DNA from: Pelobates cultripes
Taxonomy: Eukaryota; Chordata; Amphibia; Anura; Pelobatidae
Assembly (NCBI GenBank): GCA_933207985.1
Contig: OW240915.1
Location: 118,696,753 to 118,760,752 of the forward strand
Reading direction: 5' to 3'
Length of the DNA: 64,000 bases
Every line of letters starts with the position of its first letter. The stretch's first letter is position 1. Of this stretch, positions 51,183 to 62,400 are shown piece after piece. Made by a program: the position numbers and the translations under genes. Below the pieces are notes generated by a model. The model did not search any database, was not told the DNA's origin, and saw nothing but the letters and a program-made list of their open reading frames with translations.

Positions 51183-51570
51183 GCGGTGGGGGGCATGCCT
51201 GGCCCCCCAGTCAGCCCCCCTGTCCCCGGGGACCGCGGTCTGCAGCTTCCGATCGCAGTGACAGGCTGTCACTGCGATCGGTATTCACCATGTGTCAAAT
51301 CGGCACAGGTGCAATAAGCTGCAGTAGATCGCGGTCGGGGGACATGCCTGGCCCCCCAGACAGTCCCCTGCAGTCAGTTGCCGCGATCTGCACAGTCAGG
51401 CTGCAGTCTTATCGCACTGACAGGCTGCCATAGCCTGTCAGTGCGATCAGTGTTACACATGTAACACATGTAACACAGTGTTACACATGATTCCCCTACA
51501 GATCGCGGTGGGGGGCATGCCTGGCCACCCAGGCACTCCCCCTGTGGCCAATTACCGCGATCTATAGGAG
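51183..51570 (+). repeat. Three tandem units of about 160 bp in the piggyBac 5' leader
   Basis: TCGCGGTGGGGGGCATGCCT / GATCGCGGTCGGGGGACATG / GATCGCGGTGGGGGGCATGC at about 51181, 51327 and 51501, each followed by CCTGGCC..CCAG and a Pyr-rich stretch. The second and third units end in CCGCGATCT, giving hairpins. ORFs through them are chance. Confidence 0.85.
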
Positions 51571-52266
51571 GTGATCTCAGTGACAGTTACTGTGATCACT
51601 GTTAGTATGTTTCAGCCAATGATCAGAAATCACTGGCTGACACATTGTCTCTGCCCCTCTCCTCACCTCACTTCGATCTGAGAGAGAGAGGCAGAGAGAT
51701 CGTTGTTTTAAAAAATTTGTAAAAGTTTAAAAATATACATTTTATTTAACCCTTTCAGTGCTGATCACAGAATATTACTGTCATCAGCCTGATTAGGGCA
51801 TTTAGTACTTTTGTACTATATTTAATTTTTTGTTTTGGGTTAAAAAAATGATTTCTAATTTTTTTTTTACCCTTTGTTTCAGTTGCAGCAACCCAAATCT
51901 CCCTTAACCCTTTCCCCGCTGCTGTGATCACTATACTGTACAGTATATCTGCTGTACAGTACTGTATCAGTACTGTATCAGTGATCACTGTGATCAGAGG
52001 GCTCTCTGATCAGACTCACCTTTTTTTAGGGTTATTTTTATAGATCTAAAAATAACCCTTTCTGTACTGATTGCAGCTGCCTATACTGTGATCAGTACAT
52101 TTATATAATTTTTTGAGGGCGGGTAGTAGGTGTTAGGCAGGTAGATAATTAATTACCTCCTTAGTATATAAATTAATTCATTTGTCCCCCTAGAATGGCA
52201 CGTCGCTACTCAGCCGAGGAGGCGTATGCCATTCTGCCAGGCAGTGATAGTGACACTCTTCAAGAC

Positions 52267-52282
52267 AGTGACACTATCACTG
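52267..52282. repeat. 16-bp target-site duplication of the 5S-containing insertion
   Basis: AGTGACACTATCACTG at 52267-52282 recurs exactly at 52935-52950. Removing the insert and one copy restores the transposase reading frame. Confidence 0.95.
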
Positions 52283-52934
52283 ACAAGAAAAAGGAAAAAA
52301 CCCAAAAGTACAAAATAATGTGAATCACCAAAAAGTGATATGTAAATAAATACAAACTGAATATATGTTGAGATATTTAAATGCAAAATTGTATCTGTAA
52401 AAAAATACACAAACAATATTTAGTGTGATATTGTTAGGAACCACTTGAGAATATAGGTGGTAGAAAACTCACAAGGGTAAGATGAAATCAGGCATATCTC
52501 CCTCTGTATTAAGGGACTGGAAAGTATGAAGGACCTCCAGTGATGAATCCAAATATATGTTAGCAGCAAATCTTCTAATTCACTCCAAATAGAAAGAGGA
52601 AAATAGATAGTGCAGACTGTATAAAAAGTAACAATTTATTACATGTATTGCACTTACAATGTATCAGAATAAAAGCAGCTTGTCTCCACACTGGGTGGTA
52701 TTCATGTGCAGCAGCTGAACCAATCAAGATACAGGATCTGGAACAGTGATAGCAGCACCAAGACAATAAGAAATAAAAATGGGAGACCGCCTGGGAATAC
52801 CAGGTGTTGTAGGCTAAAAAAAGGAATCATTTTTATTTTTTATTGTTCTTTGAGTGTTTATAAGGGAACACTTATAAACCTAGGGTACTGTGTGCATTAT
52901 AGCACTGACGGTTAACTGCTTGCTTTTTTTCTGT
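52283..52934. mobile_element. 652-bp retroposon-like insertion in the transposase N-terminus
   Basis: Flanked by a 16-bp duplication typical of LINE-type target-primed insertion. Left edge ACAAGAAAAAGGAAAAAA is A-rich; right edge ends TGCTTTTTTTCTGT. It carries a 37-bp segment matching the 3' end of 5S rRNA at 52779-52815. No ORF of note. It could be a SINE-like or chimeric retroposon; the family is not recognised. Confidence 0.8.
52779..52815 (+). pseudogene. 5S rRNA 3'-end fragment
   Basis: ATGGGAGACCGCCTGGGAAT followed by ACCAGGTG.TGTAGGCT matches the last 37 or so bases of vertebrate 5S rRNA, the part after the internal C box. The rest of the gene and the promoter boxes are absent; upstream sequence is unrelated, and downstream is an A-run instead of the usual T-run terminator. 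Confidence 0.85.
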
Positions 52935-54534
52935 AGTGACACTATCACTGCCTCTGACATTAAGCCTCTGAGTGAGACCTCAAGTGATGGTACCCCACCA
53001 CCACTCACAAGAGGACGCTCAGCATGCCCAATACCAGACGGAGACTGGGTGCCTCCAAACATGATGGCTCCAGAAATACCGCCGTTCACTGTTACACCTG
53101 GCATCACTGTAACAGTGGACGACTGCGAGCCAATTTGTTTTTTTAAGCTCTTTATGTCGGACGGTATATTTAAGCTCATGGCATCTCTCTGCACATCCGG
53201 AGTCCCATCATAGTCGCAGGAATATGTGGAGACCCACGGATGTTGCAGAGATGAAGCAGTTTTGGGCTTTAACCCTAATGATGGGTATAGTTAAAAAGCC
53301 CAGTATCAGGTCCTACTGGAGAAGCAACGCATCCTGGCTACCCCTTTTTTCCCTGAGGTTATGCTGAGGTGATCGCTACCTGCAACTGCTGCGATTCCTT
53401 CACTTTAATTATAACTCACTGTGTCCCCCTAGAAACGGCCCACTGTTTGATAGGCTCTATAAAATTCGGCCCTTTATCCAACTCCTGTCAGACAAATTTT
53501 CTGAAAATTATGTCCCCGATAAAGATATTTCAATTGACGAGTCTCTTATGAAATTTAAAGGTCGACTGCTATTTAAGCAATATATTCAATCTAAGCTATC
53601 CTGATATGGCGTTAAATTGTATAAATTATGCGACTCCTGTACTGGTTATACATGGGCGTTTTGCATTTACCAGGGGAAGGATAGCCATCTTGACCCACCA
53701 GGATGCCCTGATTCTGTGGGTACAAGTGGCAAGATTGTTTGGGATCTAATCCTTCTCTTGTTAAATAAGGGATATAGGCTATGGGTTGACAATTATTATA
53801 ACAGTATAGAATTATTTAAAAATTTATATTGCTTTGAAACCCTAGCCTGTGGCACAGTGAGGAAGAATTGCAGGGGTTTCCCCCAAGCCCTGGCAAGATG
53901 CAGAAGCAGTAGAGGTTCCTCTTCAGCTCTCCGCCAGGATGCGTTGCTTGCCCTTCGCTTCAGAGATAGGAAGGATGTACACATGCGGTCTACGATGCAC
54001 GACGAAAGTACAGTGCCAGTGTCTGTGAGAGGTAGCACTGAGAATCTGGAAAAGCCGAAGTGCATTGTAGACTACAGCAAGTTTAAGGGGGGAGTAGACT
54101 TGGCTGACCAATACATACAGCCCTATCTGGTGAACTGAAAAACTAGGACCTGGTACAAGACAATTGCAATCTACGTGAGCCAGATTGCAATTTTCAATGC
54201 CTATGTCCTCTATACAAAAGAGGTCATAGGTAGGCCCTGCCCTTTCCTCGAATTCACTCTAAGCCTTTTGTCCCGTATGTTATTTACCCAGCCCCCCAAT
54301 CCCACTTTGGAATCAGGAGATCTCCAAAGACTTTGTGGCAAACACTTCCCTTCCCAAATCCCACCCACCCCTAGTAAAAACGTTCCCCAAAGAAAGTGCC
54401 GTATTTGCAACAAGAAAGGAGTCCAAAAGGACTCCAGTTATTATTGCCCAACCTGCCCATCTCTACCCACCCTTTGCATAACAGACTGTTTTAAAGTCTA
54501 CCATACAGAGCTGAACTTCTGAATCACTCCGTAT

Positions 54535-54725
54535 GGGACTATGGCAGTTTGTTTTCTTGATTTCCCTGGATTTCTGACCTCGGCTTGTCCTGACTACACT
54601 TTGTAAGCTGCCTGTACCGACCCATTGGCTTGTTTTACCGACTACTCTGACTTCCGGATTCCCCTGACCTTGGCCTGTCCCTGTTTACGCTAGCCATTCT
54701 AAAGTGGCTACACCAAACAACTCAA
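54535..54725 (+). other. LTR-like CT-rich segment after the transposase
   Basis: GACCTCGGCTTGTCCTGACT and GACCTTGGCCTGTCCCTGTT resemble the pyrimidine-rich ends of amphibian LTRs, as in the solo LTR at 41445-42115 (ACCCCGGCTAGTCC). No duplication is found, so it may be a native 3' UTR. Confidence 0.35.
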
Positions 54726-54889
54726 AATACTACATTTGTAGTACTTGAAATGTGACTTCCCAATAGAAAAACTAATCACATGGTTAATGCTGCGATTAGC
54801 ACTGAAAGGGTTACAAAAAATAGTTTTTTTTTAACTTCTCAAACTTTTCACACAGTAACTCTCTATGTGAAATCAAAGATCTCTCTGCC

Positions 54890-56253
54890 TCCAGATCAAA
54901 GTGTATGTGGGGATACTGTTCTATTCATGTGATATAATAAAAACCTGGAAACATGGTACATGTGGGTACTGTTATATTCAAAAGACAGTGTTAAATCAAA
55001 ATACCAAGTCTCTATTGCACTAATATCAGGATTATGACATTTCCAGCGAAAAAATGCAATTAATCTGATTAAAAAAGTAAAAAATAAAAGTAGAAATCGC
55101 TACATGGGCCCAGTATGCCATTTGTTATACTCTGGGTTTCCTACTTTTGAAAATGGTATGCCATAATGGTGGAAATGTTATTACCCAGGCTGCCATACTC
55201 TCTGAAAAGCCACATAGGCCCAGAAAATCACTTTGACAATTTACAACCTGAAAGGGCATCTAATATTTTTGTCCCCGTAACTTCCCCCCCAAAAAACAGA
55301 AAATCTGGTACATGGGGGTACTGTTATATTCAGGAGACAATGTTACATAAAAAATAGTGAGGCTTTGTTGCAATAACTCATATCAGGAATATGAAATGTC
55401 CTGTGAGAAGTGAGTACATGTGTGTGAAAAAGTACAAATAAAACTATAACTATTTTTTTGACCCTTTGTGTCAGTCCAACTTTGAAAAGGACATCTAATA
55501 TTTTTTGTCCCTATGACTTCCCCTCCGAAAACAGAAAATCTATTACATGGGGATACTGTTACATTCAGGAGACAATGTTAAATACAAATAGCGAGGCTTT
55601 GTTGCAATATCCCATATCAGGAATATGAAATGTCCTATGAAAAGTGAGTTCATGTGTGTAAAAAAGCACACATTTCATTTCTGATAAAGTGGTTAGACCA
55701 AACATCTTGCAATGCACCATTTATTTTACTCTGGGTTGCCTACTTTTGAAAATGGTATGCCATAATAGTGGAAATGTTATTACTCAGGCTGCCATGCTTT
55801 CTCAAATGTGAGATAGGCCCAGAAAATCACTTTGCCAAGTTTCAATTTAAAAAAGCATAAATGGATAAGTCGTATATATGACCCTGTAACTTTCCAAAAA
55901 ACCCTAAAACCTATACATGGGGGGGGGGGAACCGTGGCACTTGTGACTAATCACTGAACAGAACTAGGAGTGTTTCAGGGCAGCAAACTACATACTAACA
56001 ATAATATCAGTGAAAGTACAGTTTTTATGTGAAAAATGCAAAAAAATCAAACCAAATGCTAAATTTGTCAAAAGACTGGGCATACCCCATTTTAAATACC
56101 TTGGGATGTCTACTTTTTCAAATGGTATGCCATTATGGCGGTAATTTTAATTTCTGGGCTGCCATACGGTCTCAAAGGCAACCTAGGCCACGCAAACCTC
56201 TCTGTCAAATTTCTATGTAGAAAAAAAAATAATGGACAATACATATATATGAC
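54890..56253 (+). repeat. Piggybac tail with iterated module
   Basis: ATGGTATGCCATAAT recurs near 55153 and 55751, and a variant near 56121, each preceded by TACTTT(T)GAAA and followed by TTATTACCCAGGCTGCCATA-type sequence. ATACATGGGG..ACTGTTATATTC motifs are interspersed (54955, 55308, 55548). It is the same module class as in copy 1 and elements A and B, here in direct orientation with spacings of about 600 and 370 bp. Confidence 0.82.
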
Positions 56254-56261
56254 CCTGTAAC

Positions 56262-57143
56262 CAGTGGTGTACCCTGGTTTTGTGCTGCCCTAGGCATGAC
56301 AAAACTCAGGCGCCCCCCTCCTTGCGCCACCCCACCCTTACCCCCATGCCCCGCCTTCTAAATACACACACACACACATTCACTGACAGACACGCATACA
56401 CTCTTACTAACAGACACACACATAGTAACACACTCCCTAACAGACACACACACACACTCACTAACAGACACACACACTAACACAACCACACACACTAACA
56501 CAACCACACACACACACACTCACTAACAGACACACACACACACTCACTAACAGACAAACACACACACTCATATTAACACTAACTTTTTTTAATCAAGAAG
56601 GAATTATTTTCCTAGTTTGTGGTAAAATTGGAAGCGCTTCAGACTAGGCTTTTTGCCTTCTTTTGGATCAACAGCAAAAACATATGTGAGGAAGGCTGTA
56701 TTTGATGGACGCAAGTCTCTTTTCAGCTATGTAACTATGTAACCCCCTCAGCCTCCTTATCTTTGGGAATGTTGGGAGGCAGGGGGGTTCTCCCTTTCCC
56801 TGGGGTCCAGTGGCTGCTGGGCGGGCGGCGCTGGTGAGGGAGCAATGGTTAGTGAGCTCTCTGCTCAGCTCCCTTGCGTGGCATGGTGATGCCGTGAGCC
56901 GGAATATGACGTCATATTCCGGCTCCCGGCATTACTCTGCGCGGGCGAGGGAGCTGAGCAGAGAGCTCAGGGGAAAGTGCTCCCTTGCCAGCGGTGCCTG
57001 CCCACATGCCTGTCTGGACTGTTAGCTGCAAGGCTAACAAGACATTTTCCCTGTGCATTTAGGGGCGGCTTTGCCCCTTTTGCCCCCTGGAAAATGCTGC
57101 CCAAGGCAAATGCCTTGTTTGCCTCGCGGCTAATACATCCCTG
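56262..57143. mobile_element. hAT MITE of 882 bp with CCTGTAAC duplications
   Basis: Starts CAGTGGTGTACCCTGG and ends TAATACATCCCTG, with CCTGTAAC at 56254-56261 and 57144-57151. The interior has a CA-rich block (56365-56575) and a GC-rich part with GACGTCATATTCCGG arms. It interrupts the piggyBac tail. No transposase. Confidence 0.92.
56365..56575 (+). repeat. ACACACACTCACTAACAG simple repeat
   Basis: CA-rich tandem repeat inside the hAT MITE with CACTAACAGACACACA units. Confidence 0.92.
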
Positions 57144-57243
57144 CCTGTAACTTCCCAACATATAGTAAAATTCTGTGGTTTGTTTACTTTTTTTTTTTTT
57201 TTCACAACTTGTACATTTGGCTGCGGTCTTAAGGGATTAAAGT

Positions 57244-57900
57244 AAAACACATTTGACTTTGAATTCTGGGATATTGAGGAAGAAACACATTCTTGCCTTC
57301 TGCTGCACATTTAATGGCCTCCTCCAATTGTTTGCCAAACAATAATAGCCCTTGAAATGGAATACTACATAAACTCTTTTTATAGAATAAATCAGCATTC
57401 CAGGATTTCAACCAGAGTGCCCTGCATGCTGACACTGACAGTGCCATGTTCCTGGCCAGAATTCTAACTGTGTCAAGAGAGGCAAAAGAAAAAAAATTCA
57501 GTTGCCCATTTAAGCTGGGATAAAGATTCCAATAGAGATGGTCTACTCACACCATTCTCAATATCTTCCTCCAAAAGGCATAGCTATTTCATAAGGGCTT
57601 TAGCCACTGAGGTCATAACAACTGCAGGTCTACAAGCCTCTCCTCCCAAAACATAATTCTTATACAGGCTATTATCAATCCTTCTATCCATGGCATCTTT
57701 AAAAGAGGCTATCTCATCCAGAGGCAGAGCTGTGTTTCTCCCCAATCTAATGATAGCTGCATCAATCTTGGGTGCATTATCCCAAGCTGCAGAATCTTCT
57801 TCAGAAAAAGGGTACAGTTTAGATATTTTTCCTTGAACCAAAATCTTCTTTTGGGATTTTTTCCATTCATTCTCAAACAATTATTTAATGGCTTCATGGA
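57244..57900 (-). pseudogene. DIRS-type retrotransposon gag-like fragment
   Basis: Minus strand, from about 57900: FENEWKKSQKKILVQGKISK, LYPFSEEDSAAWDNAPKIDA, AIIRLGRNTALPLDEIASFK, DAMDRRIDNSLYKNYV, ACRPAVVMTSVAKALMK, then after frameshifts SVSACRALWLKSWNADLFYK, SLCSIPFQGLLLFGKQLEEA. The order PKIDAAI..R..LP.DE, MDRRIDN, ACRPA..S and LWLKSW..LPFQG..LFG is the pattern of the gag-like ORF of vertebrate DIRS elements (tyrosine-recombinase retrotransposons). Truncated at the right end of the piggyBac element, where DIRS sequence stops. At least two stops or frameshifts are present. Reverse transcriptase and recombinase are not in the window. Confidence 0.75.
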
Positions 57901-58400
57901 TCGGAAAGGAATTTCTCTTTTTTACAAGTTCTGTAAAAATACTTTAAGAGGAATTACAAAAATAAATAAGGGACGGGCAGAAGAAAGGAAGGAATATGGT
58001 AGACTATCCTATAGGAGTGGGTTTCCCTCTATTTCTAGGGAAACATGCAGAAGTATAATAATAAATGGCAAAAATGTCCATTCAAAGTAAAACTTAATTT
58101 TTAATAATTCACAGTATAAAAACAGTGGAGTGAAAAAAAACTAATAACCGTGCAAAGTGCAATAAAAACAGCACAGAGTGCCTAAATATGGCAAAGGATT
58201 ATATATGAATATATCCTGGATTAACGTTGCTACAAATAGCCCACCCAATCTCACGTCCTTTTGTTTCAAAATATGAGTTTAAGGGGTGTTGCTGACTGAG
58301 CAGCAAACAAGACATGCTTGAGAGGAGCTCCACAACAGAGGCCAAAAAAATTGTAGATTAACCTACATAAACGGCTCCCACAGGCACTGACATACCTACC
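57901..58400. other. Unassigned stretch upstream of the DIRS fragment
   Basis: AT-rich sequence without a recognisable frame. It may include further decayed DIRS sequence. Confidence 0.35.
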
Positions 58401-58427
58401 CCCTGCCAGCTGACACTATGGGGAGAA

Positions 58428-58724
58428 ATGTTTTTAAAAATCCACGTACCAGAGATCCGAAAACTGCCTGATATCAGGCTCTTGTTTGACAAGCCTACCC
58501 CGTGGGCAGTTCCCAAGATGGTGCCTGCAGTGCAGAGCGGGGATGAGGCCTCAGAGGCATCGCAAGATGCAGAGCAACCCATAGGGAACACCCCGGCTAG
58601 CTGCACCAACGGCGAGTCCGACTCTGATAAAGACTCGCCGGCAACAAAAAGAGACATCAAATCGAAACTACCGAATGAAGCGTATGAGAAAGGTGAATGC
58701 AAGAAACCACAGGCAATGCCTTAA
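58428..58724 (+). pseudogene. Possible L1-type ORF1 N-terminal remnant
   Basis: Open frame of 98 codons with AVPKMVPAVQSGDEASEASQ, then acidic and Ser-rich sequence (NGESDSDKDSPATKRDIKSK). Composition and a PATKRDIK motif recall the N-terminus of amphibian L1 ORF1, but there is no coiled coil or RNA-binding domain. It is cut by the T2-like MITE at 58722. Low confidence; it could be unrelated. Confidence 0.25.
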
Positions 58725-59095
58725 AGGACCACTATAGTGCCAGGAAAACAAACTCATTTTCCTGGCACTATAGTGCCCTGAGGGTGCCCCAGCCCTCAGG
58801 GTCCCACTCTGTGACGCTGAAGGGGGAGGAAGGGGTTAATCCCTTACCTTTTCTCCAGGAGCAAGAGCCGCATTCTCAATGCTTTCCTATGGACGTTGGC
58901 GTCTTCTCACTGTGAAAATCTCAGTGAGAAGCGTGGAAGTGCCTCTAACGGCTGTCAGCCATGAGACAGCCACTAGAGGCTGGATTAACCCATATGTAAA
59001 CATAGTAGTTTCTCTGAAACTGCTATGTTTACAGTAAAAAGGGACCTGGCACCCAGACCACTTCATTAAGCTGAAGTGGTCTGGGTGCCTATAGT
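58722..59095. mobile_element. T2-like MITE, interrupted at its right end
   Basis: TTAAAGGACCACTATAGTGC start, CTGGCACTATAG inverted pair, GACAGCCACTAGAGGCTGGA and GAAGTGGTCTGGGTGCCTAT at the right. The expected terminal AGTGGTCCTTTAA is replaced by the hAT-like element from 59096. Confidence 0.82.
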
Positions 59096-59250
59096 CAGGG
59101 GCGGGCTGGGCCGGGGGGCAGGGAGGCAATTGCCCCCAGGCCGCCCTAAATCCTTTTAAGACCGGCCGCTGCAGGGCCGGTCCTAATGCTGCAGCTGCCT
59201 GAGCACTCTGTTAAGAGTCTCTGGCGGCTGCAGCGCTGCTTCTCACCTCC

Positions 59251-59352
59251 CCTTCCCTGTAGCGTGGCCGAGCTGCTCTCCGGTCCACGGTGCCCGGCCG
59301 GAGTGATAGGAAGGTGCACCGCGGACCGGAGAGGAGCTCGGCCATGCTACAG
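59251..59352. repeat. Hairpin of the hAT-like element
   Basis: CCCTGTAGCGTGGCCGAGCT and AGCTCGGCCATGCTACAGGG are inverted arms with further pairing (CTCCGGTCCACGGTGC / GCACCGCGGACCGGAG). Homologous to 13444-13606, but the inner part differs. Confidence 0.9.
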
Positions 59353-59890
59353 GGAAGGGGAGGGGAGGGGAAGGAAGGGGAGGGGGGAGAGTAAGAAGAG
59401 GGGGGGGAGGAAGAGGGGAGGAGGAGAAGAGGGGGGGAGTAAGAAGAGAGGGAGATAAGAAAAGAGGGGGTAAGGAGAAGAAGGGGAGAGTAAGAAAAGA
59501 AGGGGTAAGAAGAAGAAGAGGGGGAGTAAGAAGAAGAAGGGGAGTAAGAAGGAGGAGTAAGAAGGAGGAGCAGAAGGAGGAGAAGAAGGAGGAGAGATAA
59601 GAAAAAGAGGGGGGGGTAAGAAGAAGAAGGGGAGAAAAGGGGGAGAAGAAGAAGAGGGGGGAGTAAGAAGAAGAAGAGGGGGAGTAAGAAGAAGAAGGGG
59701 GGGGAGAAGGGGAAGAAAAAGAGGGGGTAAGAAGAAGAAGAGGGGGGAGTAAGAAGAAGAAGGGGAGTAATAAGAAGGGGGAGTAAGAAGAACAAGGAGG
59801 GGATTTAAGAAGAACACAGGGAGGAGGGGGGTGAGGAGAACACAGAGAGGGTGGAGAGTGGGGGATGAGAAGAGCACAGAGAGGGTGGGT
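59353..59890 (+). repeat. Purine-rich tract (GGGGAGTAAGAAGAAGAAG)
   Basis: About 540 bp of almost pure A and G, unit around GGGGGAGTAAGAAGAAGA. Long opposite-strand ORFs of Ser, Leu, Pro and Phe (59211-59877) are composition artefacts. Confidence 0.93.
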
Positions 59891-60019
59891 AAGTGTGTGA
59901 AGAGACAGCTAGGGGAGGGTGGGGGAGAGGAGAGACCACTAAGGGGCAGGGGAGAGCTCTAAGGGACAGAAGGGACAGCTCTATAGGACAGGGGGCAAGA
60001 CATGGAGCTCTTTCACACT

Positions 60020-60415
60020 ACGTGCACACACACAATGCATCCCTATACATACACAAAAACACACAATGCATCCATTACACACACACAATGCAACCATTAC
60101 ACACAAAGACAATGCATCCTTTGCACACATACACAGAAACGCACAATGCAAACCCTTACACACACTGCTTTTCCTACATACACACAGAAACACAATGCAT
60201 CTCTTACACTCAATGCACACACATACAGACACACACCTTGCATCCCTTATGCATACAAACATAGATTCACACAATGCATCCCTTACACACAACCAGAAAC
60301 ACACAATACATCCCTTATACAAAAAATACACTCTGCTTCCACTACACACAAACACACTGCATCACCTACACAACCTGGTCTCCCTATACACTACATACCA
60401 TAAGCACACATATTA
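60020..60415 (+). repeat. CACACAATGCATCCCTTA simple repeat
   Basis: Same repeat type as 14161-14460, followed by the same downstream module. ORFs are artefacts. Confidence 0.9.
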
Positions 60416-60939
60416 GATCCCCTACATACTCCACTCCCTGTGAGCGAACTCATGGGTGGGTGGAATATATAAGTGGACTTATGAGTGGGCTTTATGGGCA
60501 TACTCACCGTCAGGCCCTGGGGCCCAGACCTTGAGCTGTGTAAGGGGCCCCCAAAAAATGGAGCTGCTTCCAATTCTCCCAGCACATTGAATTTTGTGAC
60601 CACAGTTGCAAAGAGCCTCCAGAGATCCTGTTCTACACCAGACCAGTGGAGCCAACTGCAGCCCATTATCATCCTCATCTGGTTGTAAGTAGGCATTCTA
60701 GTATATTATTAGTGACACTAATCTATAATTTACCTCACGTTAAAGGGACACTATAGCTTAATGAAGTGGTTCTGGTGTCTATAGCCGGTCCCTGCAGGCT
60801 TTTTAATGTAAACACACACTGTGTGCAGCACTGGCGTTAGTTCATGTGGCAGATCATATGGGTGGGGCATTGTGATGTCACATGAGGGGTGGCAGCAAAT
60901 ATTTTGTCTAGGACGGCAAAAATCCTTGCACCGGCTCTG

Positions 60940-62400
60940 ATCCTGGGCAGGTGCACCAATCTACTGGTGACCCACAGGAGGGACGTGCACTGATTGCACT
61001 GCACTCTCCGCCCAGACCCGTCAGAGATTCTCAGCCTGCGCTCTGACAACATTGAAAGTCAGAGACGTGAAGGAGTGGGTATGGCAAAGAGCTACTGATT
61101 AGCATAACATCAGTATCCGTCATAAAACCAGGAAAAGGTGGGTGGTGAACTGATTTGGTGGTGCAATGGGTCACTTTGCTGGTTTTGCGACTATGGCTGC
61201 CAGCCCTCCCCTGACTGTTTGCATCATCCCAATCATAGGTGGGCCCTTGAATGTACATAGCTGTAGAAGTCAGACCTGCTTTCCCACAAATCATTAGATG
61301 GTTAGATGCTTTAAGCAGAAAGGCATAATGCAGTTTTTTTTTTTTTTTGGGGGTTATTAAATCCTGTTATCAGTTTCAGCTCTGACAACAGGTAATTATT
61401 TTCCTTGAATACACGTTCACCTGTTTGTCCAGCTGTCCCCTGGTGGTCCTGGATACATCTACAGTGGCAGAATATAAGATGGTCATATGAACAAGAGTAT
61501 CTATTAAATGTTAATTCATGAAATGTTATCACCTTTCAAATGGTCTTGGGATGTGGCTGTATTCAAAATGAACTTGTAATGTCTCCACTGAGGAATTATA
61601 ACCAATTTCAAAATGAAGGCGCAAAGCAGCCTTCCCTCTGTAAAATCTATACAGTTTTTAGCAAAATGTAAAAACATCATAGTAAGAAGCAGCTCAGTCA
61701 CAAACACTTTACAAGTTCCATGCCTAGATACATACTTAATCATAGGTGCATATTGAAATGGAAAAATCAACCAACAAATTGATTATTTCTTTGTGTATCT
61801 GCCCCTGGCCAAATCAGTGAAACAATGCGTGCACGCTCCCTGAAGTAATTCACACCAGACACAGGTTCCAGGTTGTTGAATAACTTGAGGAAAAAGTCCC
61901 TTTTAAAGCAAAATTACTTCATAGGTACTGTCAGAGATAACATGGAATAATACATCAATAATTGGTTAGGTGTTAAGTGGTCTTCCTAATGCTCTGCCTA
62001 CTGAGGGTGATGTCACCAGGACCATGAGGGTCTCCCACGGTCTCCCGGCGCCATCTTGCTGCACGAGGTAGTTAGTCGATGTTATTGGGGGAGGAGGGGT
62101 TAGAAGCTTCTAGCAGCCATTTTGACTAAAATATGTGTGTATAGCTTATATACTGGTTTTCGTGAGATGAGTAAATAGACATTTTACTATCTAGGAAATA
62201 TATGAAGACCTTATTTCCACAACAATATCAAATGTTACATTTTGCAAAATAAATATTACATTTTGCAGAATGAAGTATGAATTTTACAGAAGTATTTTAT
62301 TGCTACAATTCCTACAAGTGCTGACATATTAACTATAACTGCTGCCACATTGCCCAGTAATGTCTTGTTGCCCATAAAGCTATGTGGTTATGGTTTTATT
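60940..62400. other. Unassigned stretch
   Basis: No recognisable transposon protein, RNA gene or host exon. Contains a T-run (61334-61345). Possibly host intergenic sequence. Confidence 0.4.

Larger units (their letters stand above)
52197..54522 (+). pseudogene. piggyBac transposase (copy 2), interrupted
   Basis: DDD transposase for cut-and-paste at TTAA. ATG 52197 in AGAATGGCA context; N-terminus MARRYSAEEAYAILPGSDSD. The frame is cut by the insertion 52283-52934 and resumes at 52951 (ASDIKPLSETSSDG, FTVTPGITVTVDDCEP), then shifts: AEMKQFWALTLMMGIVKKPS near 53250, IDESLMKFKG near 53536-53565, and frame 53617-54138 with WAFCIYQGKDSH, WVDNYYNSIELFKNLYCFET, GGVDLADQYIQPYL. All three catalytic Asp blocks are present. 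C-terminus 54175-54522 has CRICNKKG..YYCPTCPSLPTLC. Two in-frame stops (near 53603 and 54136) are TGA where the sister protein has Arg, as expected from CpG decay of CGA. It is clearly inactive. Confidence 0.92.
51143..57236 (+). mobile_element. piggyBac element, copy 2 (near complete)
   Basis: 6094 bp with TTAA at 51139-51142 and 57237-57240 and inverted ends CCTCTTAAG / CTTAAGGGA. Layout: GC-rich 5' leader with three tandem units, ATG at 52197, transposase split by a 652-bp insertion, about 2.5 kb of non-coding tail with the module common to the other TTAA elements, and an 882-bp hAT MITE near the end. It defines the full layout of the family to which copy 1 and elements A, B and C belong. 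Confidence 0.9.
59096..60939. mobile_element. hAT-like non-autonomous element, paralogue of 13224-15524
   Basis: Begins CAGGGGCGGGCTGGG inside the T2 MITE; ends near CTTGCACCGGCTCTG at 60939. It shares with the element in gypsy gag a hairpin, a purine tract, an ACACAATGCA repeat and the module GACCTTGAGCTGTGTAA..CATCTGGTTGTAAGTAGGCA. The 8 bp before the start (CCTATAGT) are not repeated after 60939, so the right boundary is uncertain or rearranged. Confidence 0.7.

Noticed and set aside
52779..52815. Functional 5S rRNA gene
   Set aside because: Only the last 37 or so bases match; the internal promoter boxes and 5' half are absent.
52268..52936. Possible intron in the piggyBac transposase (pyrimidine-rich TTTTTTTCTGTAG acceptor)
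   Set aside because: Splicing from the available GTGACA would shift the frame, whereas removing the insert plus one 16-bp duplicate restores it. An insertion explains the data better.
59211..59877. Long overlapping minus-strand ORFs (194 and 176 codons) of Ser, Pro, Leu and Phe
   Set aside because: They are the complement of a purine-rich simple repeat. All frames are open because the tract lacks stop-forming combinations, and no domain is present.
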